The notes under the pieces are model-generated. The model ran no database searches. It had not been told where the DNA came from and worked only from the letters and a program-made list of their open reading frames with translations. This document shows positions 1-7,731 of a DNA stretch of 64,000 bases, piece by piece. Source of the stretch: Saccharospirillum sp965652395 (GTDB lineage Bacteria; Pseudomonadota; Gammaproteobacteria; Pseudomonadales; Natronospirillaceae); assembly GCA_965652395.1 (NCBI GenBank), contig CBFGUW010000002.1:121184-185183 (forward strand). Reading direction: 5' to 3'. Made by a program: the position numbers and the translations under genes. Each line of letters begins with the position of its first letter. The stretch's first letter is position 1.

Positions 1-20
1 CATGGACCGAAACCGCGCGC

Positions 21-48
21 ATTATACATGAAGCCCGTGGCCGAACAA
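21..48 (-). promoter_or_regulatory. Candidate sigma70 promoter reading off the left edge (rpsO position)
   Basis: On the minus strand a -35-like TTGTTC (43-48) lies 16 bp from a perfect -10 TATAAT (21-26), followed by a GC-rich stretch resembling the discriminator of stringently controlled promoters. It lies downstream of truB, where gammaproteobacteria usually carry rpsO with its own promoter. That gene would lie outside the window, so the target is inferred. Confidence 0.5.
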
Positions 49-72
49 ACCCAGGTTGCGGCTCCTGCCGAT

Positions 73-194
73 AACCCGTACCGGTGACTGGGTAAGCTGA
101 TACAGGGCCGGCGTGAATCCATCCATGGAGCCTGGACCGCAGCGTCCTGCTGCGGACCTCCCTGTATCAGCTTACCCAGCCACCGGTACTAGCC
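73..194 (+). repeat. Dispersed hairpin element, copy 1
   Basis: The outer arms 79-107 and 160-188 are 29 nt each and pair at 28 of 29 positions. They enclose a one-sided loop containing GGCGTGAATCCATCCATGG and an apical hairpin CCGCAGC/GCTGCGG. The flanks AACCCG and CTAGCC are shared with the copies at 23860 and 34838. The single mismatch is A.C on the plus strand but U.G on the minus strand. It lies just downstream of truB. No protein is encoded. The family function is unknown. Confidence 0.9.
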
Positions 195-244
195 ATGAGC
201 GGAAAAATAAATCTCTTCGGCTTACCCGCAATGGAGTTCGTTCG

Positions 245-1174
245 TTAACCAGCAGGATTAGCCACAACCCGAACGGGCTGCAACTCCCCCTGCTCGGTCA
301 CCTCTCCCACACCAAGGAAGCGACCGGTGCCCTCTTCACGCACCCGTACCTGTCCGGGCGCCATTGGAGCAATACGATCCACCGGGTTGCCGTGACTGAA
401 CCGGCGGCTCTGCCCTTCGGTCAATTCAACAAGGGGCAGATCGACCAAGAGGTCATCCAGCGATAGCAGATGCCCGTCCAAAGCCTCGCACCCTTCCCGC
501 TCCTGCTGCTCGATCAAAGCGTCCAGAGTGATGGCTTCGTTTAACGAAAAGTGGCCGTGTCGGGTCCGCCGTAGGGAGGTGACATGAGCCCCACACCCCA
601 GAGCCTGACCAATGTCGTCCACCAGAGTGCGAATGTAGGTCCCCTTGCTGCAGGCCACATCGAGATCCATCTCCGTTTCCGTCAAGCGATTTAGCTGCAA
701 CGAATGGATTGTCACCGGTCTCGGCTCCAACGCCACTTCCTTGCCTTCACGAGCCAATTCATACAACTTCCGACCGTCCCGTTTGAGCGCGGAATACATC
801 GGCGGCACTTGCTCAATGGCACCGGTAAAGCGTTCCGCCAGCAGTCGTTCCACAGTGGCCGGGCCCAACGCGGGAACCGGTTTTTCCTCAACCACCTCAC
901 CTTCGGCATCGAGCGTATCGGTACGGACACCCAAGCGGGCGGTGGTCAAATAAGCCTTGTCCGCATCCAACAGGAACCGGGTGAATTTCGTGGCTTCACC
1001 GAGGCAAATCGGCAACAGACCCGTCGCTAAAGGGTCCAACGCGCCGGTATGACCTGCTTTTTGCGCCTGGAATAACCATCGCACTTTTTGCAGCACACCA
1101 TTGGATGACCAGTCAGCCGGTTTATCGACCAGCACTATGCCATCAACGGGACGTCCTTTTTTTCGTTTAGCCAT
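245..1174 (-). CDS. truB: tRNA pseudouridine(55) synthase TruB
   Basis: This 309-residue protein makes pseudouridine 55 in the T-loop of tRNAs. The catalytic aspartate lies in GALDPLATGLLP near residue 45. The start of the catalytic domain (DGIVLVDKPADWSS) and the CSKGTYIRTL motif are also visible, and a C-terminal PUA-like region follows. The length is normal for the family (about 310). It is the last gene of the minus-strand rimP-nusA-infB-rbfA-truB cluster and starts 91 bp after rbfA, the classical order. Hairpin repeat copy 1 follows its stop. Nothing suggests that it is damaged. Confidence 0.98.
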   Translation of the reverse strand: MAKRKKGRPVDGIVLVDKPADWSSNGVLQKVRWLFQAQKAGHTGALDPLATGLLPICLGEATKFTRFLLDADKAYLTTARLGVRTDTLDAEGEVVEEKPVPALGPATVERLLAERFTGAIEQVPPMYSALKRDGRKLYELAREGKEVALEPRPVTIHSLQLNRLTETEMDLDVACSKGTYIRTLVDDIGQALGCGAHVTSLRRTRHGHFSLNEAITLDALIEQQEREGCEALDGHLLSLDDLLVDLPLVELTEGQSRRFSHGNPVDRIAPMAPGQVRVREEGTGRFLGVGEVTEQGELQPVRVVANPAG

Positions 1175-1265
1175 GCGGAAAGTCTGATTAAGGGAATAAA
1201 AGGAATATAGGAAGGAACGGCAGCCCGCCTCTATGGAACAAAGCTATGGACTACCGTTTTAACAC

Positions 1266-1661
1266 TCATTCGTCGTCGCGATGACGAGCCTGATCCTGAC
1301 GCAACGCTTCATCAATCAAACCGGTCAAACGCGCACCCGATTCTATGACTTCATCGTAATGGAAACGCAACTGCGGCATGACCCTCAGCTTCAGTTCCTG
1401 CGCCAACATGGAGCGCAGAAAACCTGCCGCCTTGTTCAGCAGTTTTTCCTGCTCGCTACGGGCCTGAGTCGCATCCGCGTCGTCACCAAACACCATGCAG
1501 GTGAAATAGACATCCGCGTAAGATAAATCCCGGCTCACTTTCACCGCGTTGATCGTCACCATGCCCAGACGGGGGTCTTTAACCTCCTGCTGGATCAATA
1601 CGGACAGATCACGCTGGATCTGATCCGCTATGCGACGAATTCGGCTGTTTTCTTTGGCCAT
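1266..1661 (-). CDS. rbfA: 30S ribosome-binding factor RbfA
   Basis: RbfA is a small KH-type protein that binds the 30S subunit during late 16S rRNA maturation and is needed for cold adaptation. The 131-residue product has the family features: an N-terminal RIADQIQRDLSVLIQQEVKDPRL helix region (shown here only in part as its key residues) and a C-terminal LRFHYDE segment. The start has a GAGAGG ribosome-binding site. It would normally follow infB directly, but here 259 bp containing hairpin repeat copy 2 separate the two genes. This may affect coupling of their expression. Confidence 0.97.
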   Translation of the reverse strand: MAKENSRIRRIADQIQRDLSVLIQQEVKDPRLGMVTINAVKVSRDLSYADVYFTCMVFGDDADATQARSEQEKLLNKAAGFLRSMLAQELKLRVMPQLRFHYDEVIESGARLTGLIDEALRQDQARHRDDE

Positions 1662-1797
1662 AATGGGCCTCTCGTTTCTTTAATATCTGAAGATCAACAA
1701 GCTTCGCGTCTTCTCAACGAGTCCGCTGGAAACAACGAATACCTGGAGAATCACAGTCAAGGAAGCTTTTTAAGAAGAGGCACTGAGGAATACAGGG

Positions 1798-1905
1798 CGA
1801 GGTAAGGGGTGTCCCATTTAGGGACGTCGGCAGCCATGGATGGCTGCCGCCGAGCCTACAAGGATGTATTCACGGCGCTCCCTAAATGGGATGCCCCTTA
1901 CCTCG
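1798..1905 (-). repeat. Dispersed hairpin element, copy 2 (inside the infB-rbfA gap)
   Basis: The outer arms 1798-1824 and 1879-1905 are 27 nt each. All 27 positions pair on the plus strand if two adjacent G.U wobbles are allowed; on the minus strand these are A.C mismatches. The core is the reverse complement of the copy 1 core (apical hairpin GGCAGCCA/TGGCTGCC, then a one-sided loop containing GTATTCACGGC). The flanks differ from the other three copies, so this is a divergent subfamily. It occupies most of the gap between two operon genes read on the opposite strand. Confidence 0.88.
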
Positions 1906-1920
1906 ACCCCGGCACCAAAC

Positions 1921-4542
1921 TTACTCGATGGTGCGAGCCACTTCCTTCACGTCGAAGACTTCGATCTTGTCGCCGGCTTTGACGTCGTTGTAGTTCTTGA
2001 CGCCGATACCGCACTCCATACCCTGACGGACTTCCTGGACATCGTCTTTAAAGCGACGCAGAGACTCCAGCTCGCCTTCGTAGATGACCACTTCATCACG
2101 CAGAACACGAATCTTCTTGTTCCGGTATACCGTGCCTTCAATCACCATACAGCCAGCTACCTGACCGAATTTCGGTGAATTGAACACATCGCGCACCTCG
2201 GCAAGACCCACGATCTCCTCACGCAGATCCGGTGACAACAGACCACTCATCGCCGCCTTAACGTCATCGATCAGATCATAGATCACGTTGTAATAACGCA
2301 GATCCAGACCCGCCTGCTCAATCACCTCACGCGCCTTACCGGTCGCACGAACGTTAAAGCCGAAGACAACAGCACGAGCCGTGATCGCCAGGTTCGCGTC
2401 CGATTCGGAAATCGCACCCACACCACTGGCAATGATGTTCACCTTCACTTCATCGGTGCTCAACTTCTGCAACGACGCATTGATGGCTTCCAACGAACCG
2501 CGAACGTCGGCTTTCAACACCACGTTCAGGTTCTGCATCTCGTTACTGCCCATACCCTGGAACAAGGCATCCAGCTTGGCAGCCTGCTGCTGAGCCTGCA
2601 GAGATTCCTTGCTGCGCTCGCTGCGCAGTTCCGCCACTTCACGTGCCGAACGCTCGCTTTCAGCGACAACGAAATCATCACCCGCATCAGGCGTACCGTT
2701 CAAACCCAGAATCTCCACCGGAATGGACGGGCCCGCTTCGTCAACCTGTTTGCCGTTTTCATCCAGCAAGGCACGGACTTTACCGTAATAATGACCGGCC
2801 AATACCACATCGCCCTTACGCAGACGACCGGATTGAACCAGAACGGTCGCTACCGCACCACGGCCTTTGTCCAGACTGGACTCGACCACGACACCTTTGC
2901 CCGGGCCATTGAAATGCGCCTTCAGTTCCAGCATCTCGGACTGCAGCAATACCGCATCGAGCAGTTCATCGATACCCAAGCCTGAATGGGCGGATACCTT
3001 AACGAACTGAGTGTCGCCGCCCCAATCTTCGGGGATGACTTCACGCTGTGCCAACTCGTTGATGACACGGTCCGGATCGGCTTCTTCTTTGTCCATCTTG
3101 TTGATGGCAACAATAATCGGCACTCCGGCAGCCTTGGCGTGCTGGATAGCCTCTTCGGTCTGAGGCATCACACCGTCGTCGGCGGCGACCACCAGAATTA
3201 CCACGTCGGTGGCCTTGGCACCACGGGCACGCATGGCGGTAAAGGCTTCGTGTCCCGGCGTATCCAGGAAGGTCACCATGCCTTTCGCGGTTTCCACGTG
3301 GTAGGCACCAATGTGCTGGGTAATGCCCCCGGACTCGCCTGCGGTGACCCGGGTGCGGCGAATGTGGTCCAACAAACTGGTCTTACCGTGGTCAACGTGA
3401 CCCATGACCGTGACTACGGGGGCACGAGTGGACTGCTCCCCTTCATAGGTCACTTCCATCATGTCGTCTTCCATGGCGTTCTCGTTGACGATGGCATATT
3501 TGTGGCCCATCTCTTCGATCACCAGAATGGCGGTGTCCTGATCGATGCTCTGGTTAACGGTCACCATCACACCCATCTTGAACAGCAACTTGACGACCTC
3601 GGCGGCTTTGATGGACATCTGCTGAGCCAGGTCCGCCACAGTAATGGCTTCACCCAACTGAACTTCGCGCACCATTGGGGCAGTCGGACGTTCAAACTGG
3701 TGGTCACGCTTCTTGCCATGGCCTTTCTTCGGTCGACGACGACGGCCGAAGCTGTCGCCTTCGTTCAGAGCGGACAGCATCTGTTGATGCTTGTTGCCAC
3801 CACGACCGGTAACACTGCGCTGAGCCACTTCGGCACGCTTGCCACCTTTCTTGTGACCAGCCTTGCGGCTGTCGGCCGCTGGGCCATCGTCCACACGAAC
3901 CGGGCGTTCGGTTTTGTGCTTCTTCTTCTCGCTGGTACGGTCTTCCTTCGCCATTTTGGCTTCGGCTTCCGCGACGGCGAGTTTCGGATCAACCTCTTCA
4001 GCCGGAGCGGCCTTTGGCTTTTTGGCTTCAGCTGGCTTGGACTTCTTGGCCGGTGCCGCTGCTGCCTCCACAGCCTCTTGCTCTGCGGCTTCCCGCTCCT
4101 GAGCTTCTCTGCGGGCGGCTTCTTCTCGGGCTTTTTCTTCCGCTGCCCGCTGCCGCGCCGCTTCCAGCTTGGCATCTTCTTCCGCCCGACGACTCGCCGC
4201 GGTATCAACCGGTGCGGCCTCCTGTTGAGGGGCATCACCACCCTCGTCACGCTTCACGTAGGTCCGCTTTTTGCGTACTTCGATGCTGACAGTCTTACCA
4301 CGACCGCCACCACCGGTTTTCAGCTGAGTAGTGACCTTGCGCTTCAAGGTTATTTTCTTGGGGGACCCGCTGTTCTCACCATGACTGGTTTTCAGGTAAG
4401 TCAACAAGGTTTGTTTCTGGTCATCGCTCACTGAATCATTTTCGGCTTTGTGCGGAAGACCAGCATCGCTCATCTGTTTCAATAAACGATCAACGGGTGT
4501 ACCAACGCTTTCCGCCAGTTGTTTAACGGTGACTTCTGCCAT
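1921..4542 (-). CDS. infB: Translation initiation factor IF-2
   Basis: IF-2 is a GTPase that delivers fMet-tRNA to the 30S subunit and promotes subunit joining. The 873-residue protein has an IF2-N domain (residues 1-50), a second IF2-N-like domain just before the GTPase, and between them a long Ala/Glu/Lys-rich charged linker. The G domain follows, with G1 GHVDHGKT near residue 380, DTPGHEAF and NKMDK. The C-terminal part has the IF-2 domains that bind initiator tRNA. The ribosome-binding site GGAGGA precedes the ATG, and nusA ends 19 bp upstream. The long open frames antisense to this gene are GC-rich shadows. Confidence 0.99.
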   Translation of the reverse strand: MAEVTVKQLAESVGTPVDRLLKQMSDAGLPHKAENDSVSDDQKQTLLTYLKTSHGENSGSPKKITLKRKVTTQLKTGGGGRGKTVSIEVRKKRTYVKRDEGGDAPQQEAAPVDTAASRRAEEDAKLEAARQRAAEEKAREEAARREAQEREAAEQEAVEAAAAPAKKSKPAEAKKPKAAPAEEVDPKLAVAEAEAKMAKEDRTSEKKKHKTERPVRVDDGPAADSRKAGHKKGGKRAEVAQRSVTGRGGNKHQQMLSALNEGDSFGRRRRPKKGHGKKRDHQFERPTAPMVREVQLGEAITVADLAQQMSIKAAEVVKLLFKMGVMVTVNQSIDQDTAILVIEEMGHKYAIVNENAMEDDMMEVTYEGEQSTRAPVVTVMGHVDHGKTSLLDHIRRTRVTAGESGGITQHIGAYHVETAKGMVTFLDTPGHEAFTAMRARGAKATDVVILVVAADDGVMPQTEEAIQHAKAAGVPIIVAINKMDKEEADPDRVINELAQREVIPEDWGGDTQFVKVSAHSGLGIDELLDAVLLQSEMLELKAHFNGPGKGVVVESSLDKGRGAVATVLVQSGRLRKGDVVLAGHYYGKVRALLDENGKQVDEAGPSIPVEILGLNGTPDAGDDFVVAESERSAREVAELRSERSKESLQAQQQAAKLDALFQGMGSNEMQNLNVVLKADVRGSLEAINASLQKLSTDEVKVNIIASGVGAISESDANLAITARAVVFGFNVRATGKAREVIEQAGLDLRYYNVIYDLIDDVKAAMSGLLSPDLREEIVGLAEVRDVFNSPKFGQVAGCMVIEGTVYRNKKIRVLRDEVVIYEGELESLRRFKDDVQEVRQGMECGIGVKNYNDVKAGDKIEVFDVKEVARTIE

Positions 4543-4561
4543 GGATTCCTCCTACCCGTGA

Positions 4562-6055
4562 TTACTCGTTCTCAAACCAAGGCGCCCGCGCGGTCATGAT
4601 CAACTGACCGGCACGTTCCTCATCCATATCATCGATGTCCATCAGGTCATCGATGCTTTGTTCCGCCAAATCTTCCATAGTACTGATACCTTTGCTGGCC
4701 AAAACACGGGCCAGGTGGTCATCCATACCGTCCATACCGAGCAAATCTTCACTGGGTTCGGCGGAGTCCAGCTGCTCTTCGCTCGCCAATTCGAGCGTGA
4801 GGAGTACGTCTTTCGCGCGTTGGCGCAATTCCTGTACGACATCCTCATCAAAACCTTCAATGCCAAGCATTTCCTCCAGCGGCACATAGGCCACTTCTTC
4901 CAAGGTGGTGAAGCCCTCGTCCACCAGTACGGCGGCAATGTCTTCGTCGACATCCAGCTTCTCTTCGAAATAGGTCACCAGGCGACCTTCTTCCTGTTCC
5001 TGCTTCTCACCGGCTTCTTCTTCGGTCATCACATTGATGGTCCAACCGGTGAGGTCACTGGCCAGGCGCACGTTCTGGCCGCTGCGGCCAATAGCGATGG
5101 CCAGATTGTCGGCGGCGACGGCGACGTCCATGGTGTGGGTGTCTTCATCCATAACGATGGAGGCCACTTCGGCCGGGGCCATGGCGTTGATCACCAACTG
5201 AGCCGGGTTGTCGTCCCAAAGGATAATGTCCACCCGCTCGTTGTTCAGTTCGTTGGAAACCGCCTGAACGCGGGAACCGCGCATACCCACACAAGCACCA
5301 ACAGGATCGATACGGCCGTCGTTCGTCTTGACCGCGATCTTGGCGCGTGAACCCGGGTCGCGTGCGCAACCGCGAATTTCAATCACTTCTTCCTGAATTT
5401 CCGGCACTTCGATGCGGAACAGTTCGATCAGCATTTCGTTGCTGGCGCGGCTCAATACCAACTGAGGCCCACGTCCTTCGGAGCGAACGCCCTGCAATAC
5501 CGCGCGAACGCGATCGCCAATGCGGAACGTTTCACGGCCGATCACTTCCTCGCGCGGCAATACGGCCTCGGCGTTGTTGCCCAGGTCAACAATGATGTTG
5601 TCCCGGGTGACTTTCTTAACGGTACCCAGCACCATTTCGCCGACTTTCTCACGATACTGCTCAACGATCTTGGCGCGCTCGGCCTCACGAACTTTCTGAA
5701 CAATAATTTGCTTCGCGGCTTGGGCACTGATGCGACCGAAACCTGCGTTCTCGATTTTCTCTTCGTAAATATCACCAGGCTGGAGGGACTTATCGACCTC
5801 ATGGGCCTCCTGCAATGTCCACTCGGAGCCGAGGGCGGGAACGGCTTCGTTGTCCATAACAGTCCAACGGCGAAAGGTTTCGTACTCACCCGTCTTACGG
5901 TCGATCACCACGTGGATATCCGCTTCGCCTTCTTCATCGAACCGCTTCTTGGCGGCCGCGGCCAGCGCGAGTTCCATGGCGTCAAAGATGACCTCGCGGG
6001 ACACACCCTTCTCGTTCGCTACCGCGTCCACGACCAGGAGAATTTCTTTGCTCAT
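4562..6055 (-). CDS. nusA: Transcription termination/antitermination protein NusA
   Basis: NusA binds RNA polymerase and modulates pausing, termination and antitermination. The 497-residue product shows the N-terminal RNAP-binding domain, an S1 domain (around GTVKKVTRDNIIVDLG), and KH domains (around VGACVGMRGSRVQAVSNEL and IAIGRSGQNVRLA). Two acidic C-terminal repeats follow (LLGIEGFDEDV-like and LLGMDGMDDHLA). The C-terminal repeats mark the gammaproteobacterial long form (E. coli is 495 residues). It lies between rimP and infB in the conserved order. Confidence 0.99.
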   Translation of the reverse strand: MSKEILLVVDAVANEKGVSREVIFDAMELALAAAAKKRFDEEGEADIHVVIDRKTGEYETFRRWTVMDNEAVPALGSEWTLQEAHEVDKSLQPGDIYEEKIENAGFGRISAQAAKQIIVQKVREAERAKIVEQYREKVGEMVLGTVKKVTRDNIIVDLGNNAEAVLPREEVIGRETFRIGDRVRAVLQGVRSEGRGPQLVLSRASNEMLIELFRIEVPEIQEEVIEIRGCARDPGSRAKIAVKTNDGRIDPVGACVGMRGSRVQAVSNELNNERVDIILWDDNPAQLVINAMAPAEVASIVMDEDTHTMDVAVAADNLAIAIGRSGQNVRLASDLTGWTINVMTEEEAGEKQEQEEGRLVTYFEEKLDVDEDIAAVLVDEGFTTLEEVAYVPLEEMLGIEGFDEDVVQELRQRAKDVLLTLELASEEQLDSAEPSEDLLGMDGMDDHLARVLASKGISTMEDLAEQSIDDLMDIDDMDEERAGQLIMTARAPWFENE

Positions 6056-6136
6056 CGTCTCAGCCTCTCGTTTGCCGGACTGTACCGGGCTTTCCTTTCG
6101 GTTAAATCGCTACGTTCTGTGTTTGTTCGTTAATGC

Positions 6137-6598
6137 TCACTGCTTATCGAAGTTCGCGATCAGATTCGCTTTTTCGACACTCTCGATAGGCAGCAGATAG
6201 TCCATGCCATCCACGGTCACGCAGATGTCCTGGTCCTCAATAGCCGTCAATACGCCTTTGAACTTACGGCGCCCTTCAAAAGGCGCACGCAGTCGGACCT
6301 GCACCCACTCCCCGATGTAGGCAGCGAACTGCTCAAGATTGAACAGGGGTCGGTCCATACCCGGAGATGAAACCTCCAGGGTGTAGTTTTGCGAGATAGG
6401 GTCTTCGACATCCATCACCGCGCTGATCTGGTGGCTGACTTCGGCACATTGATCGACATTAATGCCGTCTTCATGGTCAATGAACACCCGCAGAGTGCTG
6501 TGTTTGCCCTGGGCGACATACTCGACACCCCAGAACAAATAGCCCAGCCCCGTTACAACGGGTTCCAGCAAGTTTTTCAGTTCATCAACTTTCGCCAT
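6137..6598 (-). CDS. rimP: Ribosome maturation factor RimP
   Basis: RimP assists 30S subunit assembly. The 153-residue protein has the family features VTGLGYLFWGVEYV, VFIDHEDGINVDQCAEVS and SSPGMDRPLF, and a C-terminal SH3-like half. The ATG has the ribosome-binding site AGAGG. It is the first protein gene of the nusA-infB operon and lies downstream of the initiator tRNA gene, as in many gammaproteobacteria. An intrinsic terminator (6829-6854) separates it from the tRNA, so expression needs read-through or a local promoter. Confidence 0.98.
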   Translation of the reverse strand: MAKVDELKNLLEPVVTGLGYLFWGVEYVAQGKHSTLRVFIDHEDGINVDQCAEVSHQISAVMDVEDPISQNYTLEVSSPGMDRPLFNLEQFAAYIGEWVQVRLRAPFEGRRKFKGVLTAIEDQDICVTVDGMDYLLPIESVEKANLIANFDKQ

Positions 6599-6828
6599 CT
6601 AAGACCTCTGTTGCATCCGCCTGCTTCATAAAGGCCGATGTCACTTTTTTTAAAGACAAAAAAAGGGCAACTTTGGAACCAACGCCTTCCGTTAGCTCCG
6701 CAGGCCCAGATCAATTAGGTGCTCTGATCTCGACAGTGACGACTCGCCAGGAGCCGCACTCTGAGTGCATCCATGTACAAACCCGCTCACGCACATCCTG
6801 TGCTTCGCGGAGTAAGTACCTCCATGTA

Positions 6829-6854
6829 CAAAAAAGCCCCTTCAATGAGGGGCT
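6829..6854 (-). terminator. Intrinsic terminator between tRNA-fMet and rimP
   Basis: On the minus strand AGCCCC (6849-6854) pairs with GGGGCT (6835-6840) across an 8-nt loop, followed by a run of T residues. It would end the tRNA-fMet transcript and make the rimP operon depend on partial read-through. Confidence 0.85.
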
Positions 6855-6991
6855 CCAAATAACGGGTCACACAGACCGCTCTCTGCGACGGAAGGCCCTC
6901 TGGCTCCCGATTGGTCCGGAGACCGGGCATCGGTTTCGTGCTTCCGATGCCTACCATTCAATTGCCTCGTACCGGCAATGGGAATGGTGTG

Positions 6992-7013
6992 ATTGGTAGC
7001 GGGGGCTGGGTTT
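6992..7013 (-). repeat. tRNA-fMet 3'-end fragment
   Basis: These 22 nt match the 3' acceptor and T-arm end of the intact tRNA-fMet gene (7127-7148) at 21 positions, in the same orientation. The rest of the tRNA is absent and is replaced by the 7011-7054 dyad. It is a decayed or interrupted duplicate and not a functional tRNA. Confidence 0.75.
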
Positions 7014-7127
7014 ATTCGAACGCCTTTGGAAGCATTGCTTCCTGTTCGAATAAACGGCCGCACACGGATGTGCGGACCGGACCGTTCCGCTGGGATGCCC
7101 AAACCGACCAAGCTTGATCATCCAAAT

Positions 7128-7204
<77 letters not shown>

Positions 7205-7241
7205 ACAAACCTTTGCCACCGTACAACCCGTGCCACTCGGT

Positions 7242-7267
7242 GGTCGGGCTCATAAACCGAAGGTCGG
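7242..7267 (+). repeat. Inverted copy of the tRNA-fMet anticodon arm
   Basis: The plus strand here repeats the sense sequence of the tRNA-fMet anticodon arm (GTCGGGCTCATAA..CCGAAGG) with few changes. The intact tRNA reads on the minus strand 50-80 bp away. The two form an inverted repeat with arms of about 23 nt and one mismatch, which could extrude as a cruciform or fold in a long transcript. Confidence 0.7.
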
Positions 7268-7306
7268 TGACTCCCTTCGGCTCTTTCGGGATGGGGAGCC
7301 CGTCAA

Positions 7307-7343
7307 ACTACCAGACTGCTCCACCCCGCAACAAACCTTTGCT
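7307..7343 (-). repeat. tRNA-fMet 5' fragment with duplicated leader
   Basis: This segment repeats 7180-7216 almost exactly (about 35 nt). It covers the acceptor 5' strand and D-arm of tRNA-fMet plus the preceding AAAGGTTTGT leader. The sequence then departs from the tRNA after the D-arm. It lies between the promoter at 7373-7401 and the intact tRNA, so it is probably transcribed as leader. Confidence 0.75.
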
Positions 7344-7372
7344 GTCGATGCATAACCTCGACAGGCGGCGGC

Positions 7373-7401
7373 ATTATATGGATGCGTCGGCGGAGTTTCA
7401 A
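7373..7401 (-). promoter_or_regulatory. Promoter of the tRNA-fMet transcript
   Basis: On the minus strand TTGAAA (7396-7401) and a perfect TATAAT (7373-7378) are separated by 17 bp and followed by the GC-rich discriminator GCCGCCGCC. This is the expected form of a stringently controlled stable-RNA promoter. It reads through the tRNA fragment into the intact tRNA gene. Confidence 0.8.
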
Positions 7402-7460
7402 GGGCAAACCCCGGATACCCCAGTGATTTGCCGAAATCGTCCTCGAAATACCGTCAAAGA

Positions 7461-7497
7461 CTGTCCGAAAACGCGCAGGGCGTCCACTTTCGGACAG
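7461..7497. repeat. 10-bp inverted repeat
   Basis: CTGTCCGAAA (7461-7470) and TTTCGGACAG (7488-7497) are perfect inverted repeats around a 17-nt loop. There is no T-run on either side, so this is not a standard terminator. It lies about 60 bp upstream of the tRNA promoter and could be an operator or a small structural repeat. Confidence 0.5.
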
Positions 7498-7731
7498 CCC
7501 AGTGGCCGAATACGAACACTTCAATTGGCGCCCATTATGAAACACCCTCCAAATCAAGGCGTTATGGGCGGCATAGGCTTTGCTCAGAGAACAAATTCTT
7601 AACCTGGATCGTCGAATACCCATGCTCTCCCACAAAACAATTGCACGAACCAGCAGACTTTTCTTTACTGATGCATTCCCCGTCCGGCTCATTATCAAAG
7701 GGTTTGACCCTCACGCCATGGAGACAAATCA

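Larger units (their letters stand above)
6599..7127. other. Palindrome-rich intergenic region between rimP and tRNA-fMet
   Basis: I find no convincing gene here. The stretch holds the terminator at 6829-6854 and several separate dyads: GGCATCGG/CCGATGCC at 6926-6933 and 6944-6951; TTTATTCGAAC/GTTCGAATAAA at 7011-7021 and 7044-7054, with an inner GGAAGC/GCTTCC hairpin; and CCGCACA/TGTGCGG at 7058-7064 and 7069-7075. A 22-nt copy of the tRNA-fMet 3' end is annotated separately. Short open frames here have no family features. Confidence 0.7.
7205..7731. other. Intergenic region upstream of tRNA-fMet
   Basis: This region holds the inverted anticodon-arm copy at 7242-7267, a 5' tRNA fragment at 7307-7343, the tRNA promoter at 7373-7401 and a 10-bp dyad at 7461-7497. 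A small CCACCG/CGGTGG hairpin begins at 7217. From about 7500 to the MDR gene at 7732 I see no gene and no clear promoter. Confidence 0.65.

Noticed and set aside
113..466. 117-codon frame spanning repeat copy 1 and the truB end
   Set aside because: It begins inside the hairpin repeat and runs antisense to truB.
2986..4434. 482-codon frame antisense to infB
   Set aside because: It mirrors infB codons and has no family motif; infB itself is unambiguous.
7237..7330. A second complete tRNA-fMet
   Set aside because: Only the 5' part and an inverted anticodon arm are present. The T-arm and acceptor 3' strand are missing.
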